Shown: piece by piece, positions 1 to 7,810 of the stretch
Layout: each line of letters begins with the position of its first letter
Position numbering within the stretch: position 1 is the stretch's first letter
Source of the DNA: Acinetobacter marinus
Lineage (GTDB): Bacteria > Pseudomonadota > Gammaproteobacteria > Pseudomonadales > Moraxellaceae
Reading direction: 5' to 3'
DNA length: 64,000 nucleotides
NCBI RefSeq assembly: GCF_900096915.1
Contig: NZ_FMYK01000006.1
Coordinates: 1 to 64,000, forward strand
Program-made: the position numbers and the translations under genes
The notes under the pieces: generated by a model
What the model was told of the DNA's origin: nothing
What the model saw: the letters and a program-made list of their open reading frames with translations, nothing else
Database searches by the model: none

Positions 1-1
1 A

Positions 2-76
2 GAATGTGAATGGCGGTGGAAGAAAGAGCCTGATGAGCTCGCTAAAGAACTATGGAAACTCATCAGAAATTATTAA
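2..76 (+). CDS. 3' end of a probable IS transposase, cut by the window edge
   Basis: Frame 2 is open from the window edge and encodes 24 residues ending in ELWKLIRNY before a TAA stop at 74-76. The pattern ECEWRW followed by a basic and acidic helix recalls the C-terminus of DDE transposases of the ISXO2/IS1595 type, judged from memory only. The bases after the stop (about 78-100, with CTGCTAGTCTAGAGCC) could be the terminal inverted repeat, but the other end is outside the window. It converges on infC. Whether it is an intact element or a remnant cannot be told. Confidence 0.4.
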   Translation, partial: ECEWRWKKEPDELAKELWKLIRNY

Positions 77-216
77 ACTGCTAGTCTAGAGCCTAGTTAA
101 TTATTTTTTCTCGTATTTGTATACTCGAACTTATAGTTTAGTTTCTTTACTATGTCTTACTCATAAGTGCTCAGGTAATCTATTCCTTTTCAGAGTAAAT
201 TTTTCATTTCAACAAT

Positions 217-246
217 AAAAAACGCAGTCTAAAAACTGCGTTTTTA
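217..246 (-). terminator. Intrinsic terminator of infC
   Basis: A perfect hairpin (ACGCAGT / ACTGCGT with flanking A and T runs, six-base loop) lies 16 bases past the infC stop. Read on the minus strand it ends in a T run. The symmetrical A/T flanks mean it could also stop transcription from the transposase side. Confidence 0.85.
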
Positions 247-261
247 TGGAAAAAGAATGGA

Positions 262-813
262 TTATTTCTTTTTCTTTGGTCCGATGAGCATACCCATCTG
301 ACGACCTTCCATCTTTGGCGCTTGCTCAATTACGCCAATCTCTGCCACATCAGCTTCGATCTTTTGTAATTGTGCCAAACCAAGATCTTGGTGCGCCATT
401 TCACGACCACGGAAACGCAATGTGATCTTCACTTTGTTACCTTCTTCAAGGAACTTGGTGATCGCACGTAGTTTCACATTATAGTCACCAACATCAGTAC
501 CTGGGCGAATTTTAATTTCTTTCACCTGTACTTGGTGTTGTTTCTTTTTGGCGTCTTTTTGCTTTTGTTTTAGATCAAACAAGTGCTTGTTGTAATCCAT
601 GATTTTGCAGACTGGTGGCTCAGCATTCGCCACGATCTCTACCAAATCTAGATCAGCATCTTCAGCGGCTTTGATTGCCTCTGCAAGTGTTACGATGCCT
701 TTTTGCTCACCGTCAGCGGCAACGAGGCGTACTTCTTTCGCACGGATCTCGTCGTTAATCGCAGGACGGTTCGATTTTGCACTTTGCTGTTTATTACGGT
801 CAGGCTGTTTGAT
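262..813 (-). CDS. infC: Translation initiation factor IF-3
   Basis: IF-3 binds the 30S subunit, keeps it apart from 50S and checks start-codon and initiator tRNA pairing. The reading frame continues upstream of any ATG, GTG or TTG that would give a full N-domain, through NRPAINDEIRAKEVRLV, back to the thrS stop. The best start is ATC at 811-813, because a GGAG ribosome site lies nine bases before it; this gives 183 residues, the normal family length. ATA at 817-819 is the alternative but is too close to the GGAG. Non-AUG starts of this kind are the known basis of IF-3 autoregulation. The C-terminal domain includes the conserved VKEIKIRP stretch and ends in a lysine run. infC follows thrS by six bases and is probably co-transcribed with it. 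Confidence 0.95.
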   Translation of the reverse strand: MKQPDRNKQQSAKSNRPAINDEIRAKEVRLVAADGEQKGIVTLAEAIKAAEDADLDLVEIVANAEPPVCKIMDYNKHLFDLKQKQKDAKKKQHQVQVKEIKIRPGTDVGDYNVKLRAITKFLEEGNKVKITLRFRGREMAHQDLGLAQLQKIEADVAEIGVIEQAPKMEGRQMGMLIGPKKKK

Positions 814-819
814 TGCTAT

Positions 820-2742
820 TTACTCCACAATATACCGGCCACGTTCGGCAACGGCTGAATTTACGAGGTCAATGAACGCATCAATAGACATCGTACCCAA
901 ATTTTTTCCTGTACGTGTACGGACATTGACTGTCCCTTCTTCCACTTCTCGATCACCGAGTACGAGTAGATATGGTACACGTTCCAAAGTTTTCTCACGA
1001 ATTTTAAAGCCGATCTTCTCATTTCTCAAGTCAGACTCTGCACGAATCCCTTTCGACTTTAGTTTCGCAACCACAGATTGACAAGCCTCAGCTTGTGCAT
1101 CGGTAATGTTGAGCACGCAGGCTTGAATCGGTGATAACCACGGTGGCATAAAGCCTGCGTAGTTTTCAATCAGTATACCAATAAATCGCTCAAAACTACC
1201 AAGAATCGCACGGTGCAGCATCACTGGATGGTCACGATCGTTCTCTTCTGTCACGAACTCTGCATCTAAACGTACTGGTAAGTTAAAGTCACACTGAATC
1301 GTACCGCATTGCCAAATACGACCGAGGCAGTCTTTGAGTGAAAATTCGATTTTCGGTCCATAGAATGCGCCTTCACCTGGTTGCAGTTGCCATTCTAGCC
1401 CTGCTGCATCCAAAGCATCTGCCAAAGATTTTTCAGCGATATCCCAAAGCGCATCATCACCAACACGTTTTTCAGGGCGTGTCGAGAGTTTCATTTGCAC
1501 TTCTTCAAAACCAAAGTCTTTGTACACATCCAAAGTCAGCTTGATAAAATCAGCGACTTCTTGACCAATTTGCTCTTTGGTACAGAAGATATGCGCATCA
1601 TCTTGAGTAAAGCCACGCACACGCATGATACCGTGCAACGAACCTGACGGCTCATTACGATGACACGAACCAAACTCTGCCAAACGAATCGGCAAGTCAC
1701 GGTACGACTTTAAGCCTTGATTAAAAACTTGCACGTGACATGGGCAGTTCATCGGTTTCACGGCATAGTTACGACTTTCTGAATGTGTGGTGAACATATT
1801 CTCAGCGTAGTTGGCAGCGTGACCTGATTTTTCCCAAAGACTAAAATCGACGATTTGCGGCGTTTTAATCTCAAGATAGCCATTGTCTTGCTGAACTTGA
1901 CGCATATATTGCTCAAGTACTTGGTAGATTGTCCAGCCATTCGGATGCCAAAACACCATACCCGGTGCTTCTTCTTGCATGTGGAATAGGTCTAGGGCTT
2001 TACCAATTTTACGATGGTCACGTTTTTCTGCTTCTTCAATCCGTTTGACATAAGCGGCAAGCTGTTTTTTATCCGCCCACGCTGTACCGTAAATACGTTG
2101 CAGTTGTTCATTCTTGGCATCGCCACGCCAGTACGCACCCGAAATCTTGGTCAATTTAAATGACTTTAAGAATTTGGTATTTGGCACGTGAGGCCCACGG
2201 CACATATCGACATATTCTTGATGATAGTACAAGCCTATCGCTTGCTCATCGGGCATATCTTCGACAAGGCGCAATTTATAATCTTCACCACGCTCGGTAA
2301 ATAATTTGATCACGTCGGCACGTGGTGTCATTTTTTTGATGACATCATAATCTTGGTCGATGAGCTGTTTCATACGCTCTTCGACTTTTGCCATATCTTC
2401 CAAAGTGAATGGACGAGGCATCCAAATATCGTAGTAAAAACCTTCTTCGATCACAGGTCCGATGACCATTTTCGCTTCAGGAAACAACTGCTTGACTGCA
2501 TGACCGACCAAATGCGCACAAGAGTGGCGAATGATTTCGACGCCTGCATCATCTTTAGGCGTGATGATTTGTAATGTGGCATCGTCGCTAATCAAATCAC
2601 TAGCATCAACTAGACGATCGTTGACACGTCCTGCGACAGTATTCTTTGCAAGTCCAGGCCCGATGCTTTGCGCAACTTCCATCACTGAAACAGCATGATC
2701 GAAAGATTTTTGGTCGCCATTCGGCAAGGTAATAATTGGCAT
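820..2742 (-). CDS. thrS: Threonyl-tRNA synthetase
   Basis: This enzyme charges tRNA-Thr with threonine in the cytoplasm. The 640-residue length matches the bacterial enzyme. Order of domains: N-terminal TGS domain (about 1-60), editing domain with the zinc-site-like HSCAH motif near residue 73, class II catalytic core with motif 2 in the FGSCHRNEPSG stretch, and the C-terminal anticodon-binding domain. An AAGGA ribosome site lies six bases before the ATG. The gene is followed directly by infC, as in many gammaproteobacteria. Its leader (2743-2960) holds competing short hairpins that could serve regulation; the E. coli gene is known to be autoregulated at its leader, but no close resemblance to that operator was seen here. 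Confidence 0.98.
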   Translation of the reverse strand: MPIITLPNGDQKSFDHAVSVMEVAQSIGPGLAKNTVAGRVNDRLVDASDLISDDATLQIITPKDDAGVEIIRHSCAHLVGHAVKQLFPEAKMVIGPVIEEGFYYDIWMPRPFTLEDMAKVEERMKQLIDQDYDVIKKMTPRADVIKLFTERGEDYKLRLVEDMPDEQAIGLYYHQEYVDMCRGPHVPNTKFLKSFKLTKISGAYWRGDAKNEQLQRIYGTAWADKKQLAAYVKRIEEAEKRDHRKIGKALDLFHMQEEAPGMVFWHPNGWTIYQVLEQYMRQVQQDNGYLEIKTPQIVDFSLWEKSGHAANYAENMFTTHSESRNYAVKPMNCPCHVQVFNQGLKSYRDLPIRLAEFGSCHRNEPSGSLHGIMRVRGFTQDDAHIFCTKEQIGQEVADFIKLTLDVYKDFGFEEVQMKLSTRPEKRVGDDALWDIAEKSLADALDAAGLEWQLQPGEGAFYGPKIEFSLKDCLGRIWQCGTIQCDFNLPVRLDAEFVTEENDRDHPVMLHRAILGSFERFIGILIENYAGFMPPWLSPIQACVLNITDAQAEACQSVVAKLKSKGIRAESDLRNEKIGFKIREKTLERVPYLLVLGDREVEEGTVNVRTRTGKNLGTMSIDAFIDLVNSAVAERGRYIVE

Positions 2743-2857
2743 ATAAAATCCTTAAGGAGTGATGCCCTCTACCAAAGAGCATATCACCGCGAGATTATGA
2801 TCAAGGTTGTTAGAAAGCTTAATTGAAAGACTTAAAAAGAACCTAAAACAGATAAAA

Positions 2858-2892
2858 CGGTGCATAAAAATTTAGCACCAAATTTTACACCG
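2858..2892 (-). promoter_or_regulatory. Competing hairpin elements in the thrS leader
   Basis: On the plus strand CGGTGC (2858-2863) can pair with GCACC (2875-2879) or, nearly as well, with ACACCG (2887-2892). In the thrS transcript the two pairings exclude each other. This is a possible leader switch 115-150 bases upstream of the thrS start. No function is known to me. Confidence 0.3.
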
Positions 2893-2957
2893 ATCTTTTG
2901 ATTTAATAAACCTTTGTGCGGATTTTTATCATCTTCTTTGAAAAGTAATGGCGGATG

Positions 2958-2981
2958 AAAAAAGGCATCTCGAAAGATACC
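2958..2981 (-). terminator. Intrinsic terminator of the TonB receptor gene
   Basis: On the minus strand a GGTATCT / AGATGCC stem with a TTCG loop is followed by six T, about 30 bases past the stop codon of the receptor gene. It separates that gene from thrS. Confidence 0.85.
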
Positions 2982-3012
2982 TAATTCCAAAATGGTGATT
3001 TCAGAAACCAAA

Positions 3013-5340
3013 TTAATATTTCACAGAATAGCTTAGCCCGTAGGTACGACCTTGCGCAGGCAGACTAGAGATTGCACCATAAATCGTTGAAACAGCTTGG
3101 CTATAGATCGACTTATAATCACGGTTCCAGACATTATACACCCCAAATCCGAGCGTGCCTGGACCCACCTTGGCATTACCGATCACGTCCATCACCGCAA
3201 AGCCTTTAATCTCTGCGGGTAGTCTTGCATCACCTGCTTCGATCGCATCCTGTTGCGCTTTGTCAGTGCCACCAACCGCTAGCGCCTGTACTCGAAGTCC
3301 ATAGCCATCATCGAACTGCCATTCAGAATATGCAGTCCCTTTCAGTGGTGAGACACGAATCGCACTCAACTCTTGCCAGTCATTTTGATCATTTTTAAAT
3401 TGCCCTCGAGTATAGGCAAGCGTTCCGCCAATATTCCATGTGTCAGAAATGGCATATTTCAGGTTTGCTTCTGCACCATAGACACGCTCATCCGTATCGA
3501 TCACATCGACCGCATAGGTTGGAGGACCAAACTGAATGGTTTTGTTTGAATCATTGTAGAAAGCGGTTAGACCTGCGCTCAAGCCTGAATCTGCTTGTAT
3601 GCGCCAACCCAACTCATAATTATTCACCTTGATCAGATCAATGCTTTCATTACTGACCACAAAGCCTGCAGGCACATCACGCATCATACGTTGTACATCA
3701 GGCAAATTTGCACCTTGTGAAAAATTAGCAAAAATCTGCTGTGCATCTGTTAATGCATACACCGCACCAAGGTTAAATAATGTCGCTTTATGCTTAATCG
3801 TGCCACCCGCTAGTCCCACTGGGGTATAACTTGGCACCATATCAGCGACCATTGCCTCTGTATAGGGAATCGAATCTTGTACTTCACTCTCAATCCGTTC
3901 ATGGCGAACCCCTGCTTGCAGGTTCAACCGATCCGTGAGATCAAACTGACTTTGCAAGAAAAAACCCAATTTCGAGGTATCTACATCTGGACCAAAGCCA
4001 TACTGATTGGTGGGTACAAGAGTTAAACCATTACTCGCCATAAAAGTGCCAAGATCGTATTGCTGTGCAGTCTGTGAACCTTGCTCTACATCATAATCCA
4101 CACCATACGTCAGATTGAGATGTCGATCTGCAAAATCAAAACCTTTTTGTAGCGCAACACGAGCGCCCCAAACATCAATATCCGTCTCAGACTGCGTCAC
4201 AATATAGGTGCTCCCAATTTGCGCATGGCTTAATCCGTTAGCACTTGGATAAAAACGCCCAGTCTCCGAACGATAATAGGCTTCGGCATTTAAGGTCTGC
4301 CCGAATAGGTCTTGATGCTCATACTGCGCATTAAAATTACTGCGCTTGGTTCTTGGCTGCGTATCGAGATCTAAACCTTTGACTGCATTTAGGCTCGGTG
4401 TCGCACCAAACAAAACTGTCAAGCCTGCGCCATAGTCCGCACCGTATTCGCTATCTTGCTCATCATTATAATATTGCGCACCAAGGCTTAGCTTTTGATT
4501 GTCAGTAAACTGCCAACTTAGACGACCATTGATATCAACGGTTTCTGTATCTTGACGATCTGTCTGTGCAACTTCAGGTCCAATGCGATCACCATGACTA
4601 TCTTGGAACTCGCCACGCTTATTATAGCTCGCACCCAAGTAACCACTGACATCGCCTTGATGAAAGCCCACCGATTGAAATGCTTCATACGCCATTGCAT
4701 CACTGCGGATATTGTCACCTGACGTCACACCCACTTTTGACTCAAAATTCAGCGCATCTCCACCGCCTTTTTTGGTAATGATATTGATAATACCGCCTGT
4801 CGCGCCCGCACCGTAAATACTGCTTGCACCTGAAACCACTTCGATACGCTCTATCGAATTTGGGCTGATACTATTCAGCTGTCGTGAGCTATCACGAGAG
4901 CCTGTCTGAGGTACACCATCAATCATATATTGCACTGCACGACCACGCATGGTCATGCCATAGTTGCTGGTCGTACCTGAGCTTGGTGTCAAAGATGGTA
5001 CCAAATAGGCAACAATATCTGCGGTCGAACGCCCTGCATTGACCTGCTTTTGAATATCAGCTTCATCGATGCTGTACACCGTACCTGCGATCTCGGCAAT
5101 ACTTTGCGCTGAACGTGTTGCAGTCACGACGATTGGTGCAAGTTGTTTGACTGAACTGTTGTCATCTTGGCTGACTTTTTGTTCTAACGTCGTATCCGCC
5201 GAGTCTACTTGCGTATCAGTCGTTGAATCTGTTTGTGCATAAAGCTGCATGCTGATCGCAAGGCTTAACACAGTGATTGAAGTTGAAAATGTGAGAGAGG
5301 TTGAAAGTCTGAGAGAAGTTGAACGTGTGCGAACAGTCAT
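3013..5340 (-). CDS. TonB-dependent outer-membrane receptor, IutA-like
   Basis: A 775-residue outer-membrane beta-barrel receptor that would import a ferric siderophore with TonB energy. The ATG at 5340 is chosen over an upstream in-frame start because it begins a signal peptide (cleavage likely after about residue 34) and has a GGGGAT ribosome site. Then come a TonB box (IVVTAT), a plug domain with the MRGRAVQYMIDGVPQTGSRD and SRQLNSI stretches typical of the ferric-aerobactin receptor family, SGASSIYGAGATGG, and a barrel ending in an aromatic residue (VKY). It stands alone, with no siderophore synthesis or transport genes beside it, so the ligand may be made elsewhere or by other organisms. 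A Fur-like box lies about 100 bases upstream. Its signal peptide is encoded by an 18-bp triple repeat. Confidence 0.92.
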   Translation of the reverse strand: MTVRTRSTSLRLSTSLTFSTSITVLSLAISMQLYAQTDSTTDTQVDSADTTLEQKVSQDDNSSVKQLAPIVVTATRSAQSIAEIAGTVYSIDEADIQKQVNAGRSTADIVAYLVPSLTPSSGTTSNYGMTMRGRAVQYMIDGVPQTGSRDSSRQLNSISPNSIERIEVVSGASSIYGAGATGGIINIITKKGGGDALNFESKVGVTSGDNIRSDAMAYEAFQSVGFHQGDVSGYLGASYNKRGEFQDSHGDRIGPEVAQTDRQDTETVDINGRLSWQFTDNQKLSLGAQYYNDEQDSEYGADYGAGLTVLFGATPSLNAVKGLDLDTQPRTKRSNFNAQYEHQDLFGQTLNAEAYYRSETGRFYPSANGLSHAQIGSTYIVTQSETDIDVWGARVALQKGFDFADRHLNLTYGVDYDVEQGSQTAQQYDLGTFMASNGLTLVPTNQYGFGPDVDTSKLGFFLQSQFDLTDRLNLQAGVRHERIESEVQDSIPYTEAMVADMVPSYTPVGLAGGTIKHKATLFNLGAVYALTDAQQIFANFSQGANLPDVQRMMRDVPAGFVVSNESIDLIKVNNYELGWRIQADSGLSAGLTAFYNDSNKTIQFGPPTYAVDVIDTDERVYGAEANLKYAISDTWNIGGTLAYTRGQFKNDQNDWQELSAIRVSPLKGTAYSEWQFDDGYGLRVQALAVGGTDKAQQDAIEAGDARLPAEIKGFAVMDVIGNAKVGPGTLGFGVYNVWNRDYKSIYSQAVSTIYGAISSLPAQGRTYGLSYSVKY
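5279..5332 (-). repeat. Three tandem 18-bp repeats in the receptor signal peptide
   Basis: Units at 5279-5296, 5297-5314 and 5315-5332 share the form GARGTTGAAMRTSTGMGA. They stay in frame and encode serine- and threonine-rich hexapeptides (RSTSLRLSTSLTFSTS) in the n-region and start of the h-region of the signal peptide. Confidence 0.85.
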
Positions 5341-5439
5341 ATTGATCCCCAAAAGTATTATTTGACTTGTGCGTCTGGACGAAAGTGCTTTTGAAAAGCA
5401 CCCACATCTTACACAACAAAACAAATAAATACGAATTGT

Positions 5440-5458
5440 ATTAATAATTATTCTTATT
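5440..5458 (-). promoter_or_regulatory. Candidate Fur box upstream of the IutA-like receptor
   Basis: The minus-strand sequence AATAAGAATAATTATTAAT matches 13 of 19 positions of the classical consensus GATAATGATAATCATTATC and lies in an AT-rich stretch about 100 bases before the start codon, consistent with iron repression. Confidence 0.55.
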
Positions 5459-5540
5459 TATTCTCAGCTTATAATTTATATTTGTGTGGTAGATCACACT
5501 ATCCTAAATGACTTACATTAATAACTCGCATTTTAACCCA

Positions 5541-5570
5541 TAAAAAAAGCACCTCCGTAGAGATGCTTTC
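5541..5570 (-). terminator. Intrinsic terminator of the suc operon
   Basis: On the minus strand AAGCATCTC / GAGGTGCTT (one G-T pair) closes a TACG loop and is followed by seven T, 24 bases past the sucD stop. Confidence 0.9.
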
Positions 5571-5593
5571 ATGTTTTAATCAATAGTTATGGT

Positions 5594-6484
5594 TTAAACC
5601 ATACCTTTTGACTTCAACACTTCAAACATGGTTGAACCAAGCTCTGCAGGACTACGTGTATACGCCATGCCAGCTTTTTCAAATGCTTTGAATTTCTCTT
5701 CTGCAGTCCCTTTACCACCAGAAATAATCGCACCTGCGTGACCCATACGCTTACCTTTCGGCGCAGTCACACCAGCGATATAACCTACAACTGGCTTAGT
5801 CACATTCGATTGGATAAATTCAGCCGCCTCTTCTTCAGCAGAACCACCGATCTCACCAATCATGATGATCGCATCAGTGTCAGGATCGTTTTGGAACAAT
5901 GTCAATGCGTCGATTTGGTTCATACCAGGGATTGGGTCACCACCGATACCGATACAAGTTGATTGACCTAGACCAAGTTTAGTCGTTTGTGCAACCGCTT
6001 CATAAGTCAATGTACCAGAACGTGAAATGATGCCGATACGACCTGGTTGATGGATGTGACCTGGCATAATACCAATTTTACATTCACCTGGAGTGATGAC
6101 GCCTGGGCAGTTCGGACCAACTAGGCGTGTACCATTCCCATTGGTTTCAAGGTAACGCTTCGCTTTAAGCATATCAATCGTCGGTACGCCTTCAGTAATT
6201 ACGACGATCAATTCCACGCCAGAATCAACCGCTTCAACGATCGAATCAAGTACGAATGGCGCAGGGACATAGATCACAGAAGCATCTGCACCTGTTTCTT
6301 TCACTGCATCTTTCATGGTGTTAAATACAGGCAAGTCTAAGTGAGTAGAACCACCTTTACCTGGCGTCACACCACCAACAACTTTTGTACCGTACTCAAG
6401 TGCTTGTGCAGAGTGGAAAGTACCGTTTTTACCCGTAAAACCTTGTACCAATACTTTGGTGTCTTTATTAATTAATACGCTCAT
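5594..6484 (-). CDS. sucD: Succinyl-CoA synthetase (ADP-forming) alpha subunit
   Basis: With SucC this subunit converts succinyl-CoA, ADP and phosphate to succinate, CoA and ATP, the substrate-level phosphorylation step of the citric acid cycle. It is 296 residues, full length. The N-terminal CoA-binding Rossmann fold carries VQGFTGKNGTFH, and the phosphohistidine is at about residue 249 in GHAGAII. A GGGAG ribosome site precedes the ATG by eight bases. It starts 13 bases after sucC, is the last gene of the operon, and is followed by a strong terminator. Confidence 0.98.
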   Translation of the reverse strand: MSVLINKDTKVLVQGFTGKNGTFHSAQALEYGTKVVGGVTPGKGGSTHLDLPVFNTMKDAVKETGADASVIYVPAPFVLDSIVEAVDSGVELIVVITEGVPTIDMLKAKRYLETNGNGTRLVGPNCPGVITPGECKIGIMPGHIHQPGRIGIISRSGTLTYEAVAQTTKLGLGQSTCIGIGGDPIPGMNQIDALTLFQNDPDTDAIIMIGEIGGSAEEEAAEFIQSNVTKPVVGYIAGVTAPKGKRMGHAGAIISGGKGTAEEKFKAFEKAGMAYTRSPAELGSTMFEVLKSKGMV

Positions 6485-6497
6485 GATTGATACTCCC

Positions 6498-7664
6498 TTA
6501 GCCTTTTACTGCAGCAACGATTTTTTCTGCAGCATCAGCCAAGCCATTTGCAGAAGTTAGTTTTAGACCAGATTCGTCAAGAATTTTTGCACCGAGTTCT
6601 GCGTTGTTCCCTTCTAAACGAACAACTACAGGTACAGTGACATTGACTTCTTGAACCGCTGCAATAATCGCTTCAGCAATCATGTCACAACGTACAATAC
6701 CGCCGAAGATATTGATCAACACACCTTGTACAGAGGTATCTGCCAAGATCAATTTGAACGCTTCAATTACACGCTCTTTGGTTGCGCCGCCACCAACATC
6801 AAGGAAGTTTGCAGGTTGACCACCGTACAATTTGATGATGTCCATGGTTGCCATTGCAAGACCAGCACCGTTGACCATACAGCCAATGTTACCTTCAAGC
6901 GCAACATAGTTCAGTTCAAATTCAGAGGCTTTAAGCTCACGCTCATTCTCTTGAGATTTGTCACGTGACGCTGAAACTTCTGGCAAACGATACAATGCAT
7001 TTGAATCGATACCAATTTTTGCATCAACCGCCAAGATGTCGCCATTTTCACGTACTGACAATGGGTTGATTTCAAAGAGTGCAAAGTCATTTTCAACAAA
7101 TGCTTGATATGCACCAGTCATCAATTTTACAAATTGACTGATTTGCTTGTCTTTTAGACCCAAAGCAAATGCCACTTCACGTGCTTGGAATGGTTGTAAG
7201 CCAACTAATGGATCAACTTCAACTTTAAGAATTTTTTCAGGGGTTTCTTCAGCGACTTTCTCAATTTCAACGCCACCTTCAGTAGACGCCATGAACGTGA
7301 TGCGACGGCTAGAACGGTCAACAACCGCACCCAAATACAGCTCACGCTCTACTGGATAAACGTCTTGGCACACCAATACACTGTTGACTGGTTGACCATC
7401 TGCATCAGTTTGATACGTCACCAAACGAGTACCGATCAAATCTTTCGCAACTTGAGCAGCTTCTTCTCTTGATTTAACAACTTTAACGCCGCCCGCTTTA
7501 CCGCGGCCACCTGCGTGAACTTGCGCTTTAATCACCGCAAATTTACCACCAAGTTCGTCAAATGCTTTCGCTGCTTCTTCTGGCGTTGTCGCTAAGGCAC
7601 CCTCTTGTACAGGGAAGCCGTATTTTTTTAACAACGCTTTTGCTTGATACTCATGTAGATTCAT
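6498..7664 (-). CDS. sucC: Succinyl-CoA synthetase (ADP-forming) beta subunit
   Basis: The 388-residue partner of SucD carries the N-terminal ATP-grasp domain (MNLHEYQAKALLKKYG at the start, VHAGGRGKAGGVK as nucleotide-binding loop) and the C-terminal CoA-ligase domain with the INIFGGIVRCD power-helix region. Length and start agree with the E. coli protein. An AAGG site lies eight bases before the ATG. The 146-bp gap to lpd has no obvious terminator, so transcription from lpd probably continues through it. Confidence 0.98.
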   Translation of the reverse strand: MNLHEYQAKALLKKYGFPVQEGALATTPEEAAKAFDELGGKFAVIKAQVHAGGRGKAGGVKVVKSREEAAQVAKDLIGTRLVTYQTDADGQPVNSVLVCQDVYPVERELYLGAVVDRSSRRITFMASTEGGVEIEKVAEETPEKILKVEVDPLVGLQPFQAREVAFALGLKDKQISQFVKLMTGAYQAFVENDFALFEINPLSVRENGDILAVDAKIGIDSNALYRLPEVSASRDKSQENERELKASEFELNYVALEGNIGCMVNGAGLAMATMDIIKLYGGQPANFLDVGGGATKERVIEAFKLILADTSVQGVLINIFGGIVRCDMIAEAIIAAVQEVNVTVPVVVRLEGNNAELGAKILDESGLKLTSANGLADAAEKIVAAVKG

Positions 7665-7810
7665 TGTTTTACCTTAATCGTGTTTCACGTGCCAAAAAGA
7701 GTTATGACTTTTCGGCAGACACTGGTTTTTGTGAATCACTGCGCAGTGCGAGGACTAAACCACAGACCAGCAATACCTGCACAATGACTACCTTCCTCAT
7801 TACGTACTAC

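Noticed and set aside
599..1081. 160-codon plus-strand open frame opposite thrS and infC
   Set aside because: It is the antisense shadow of thrS and infC: serine-rich, with no ribosome site and no family resemblance.
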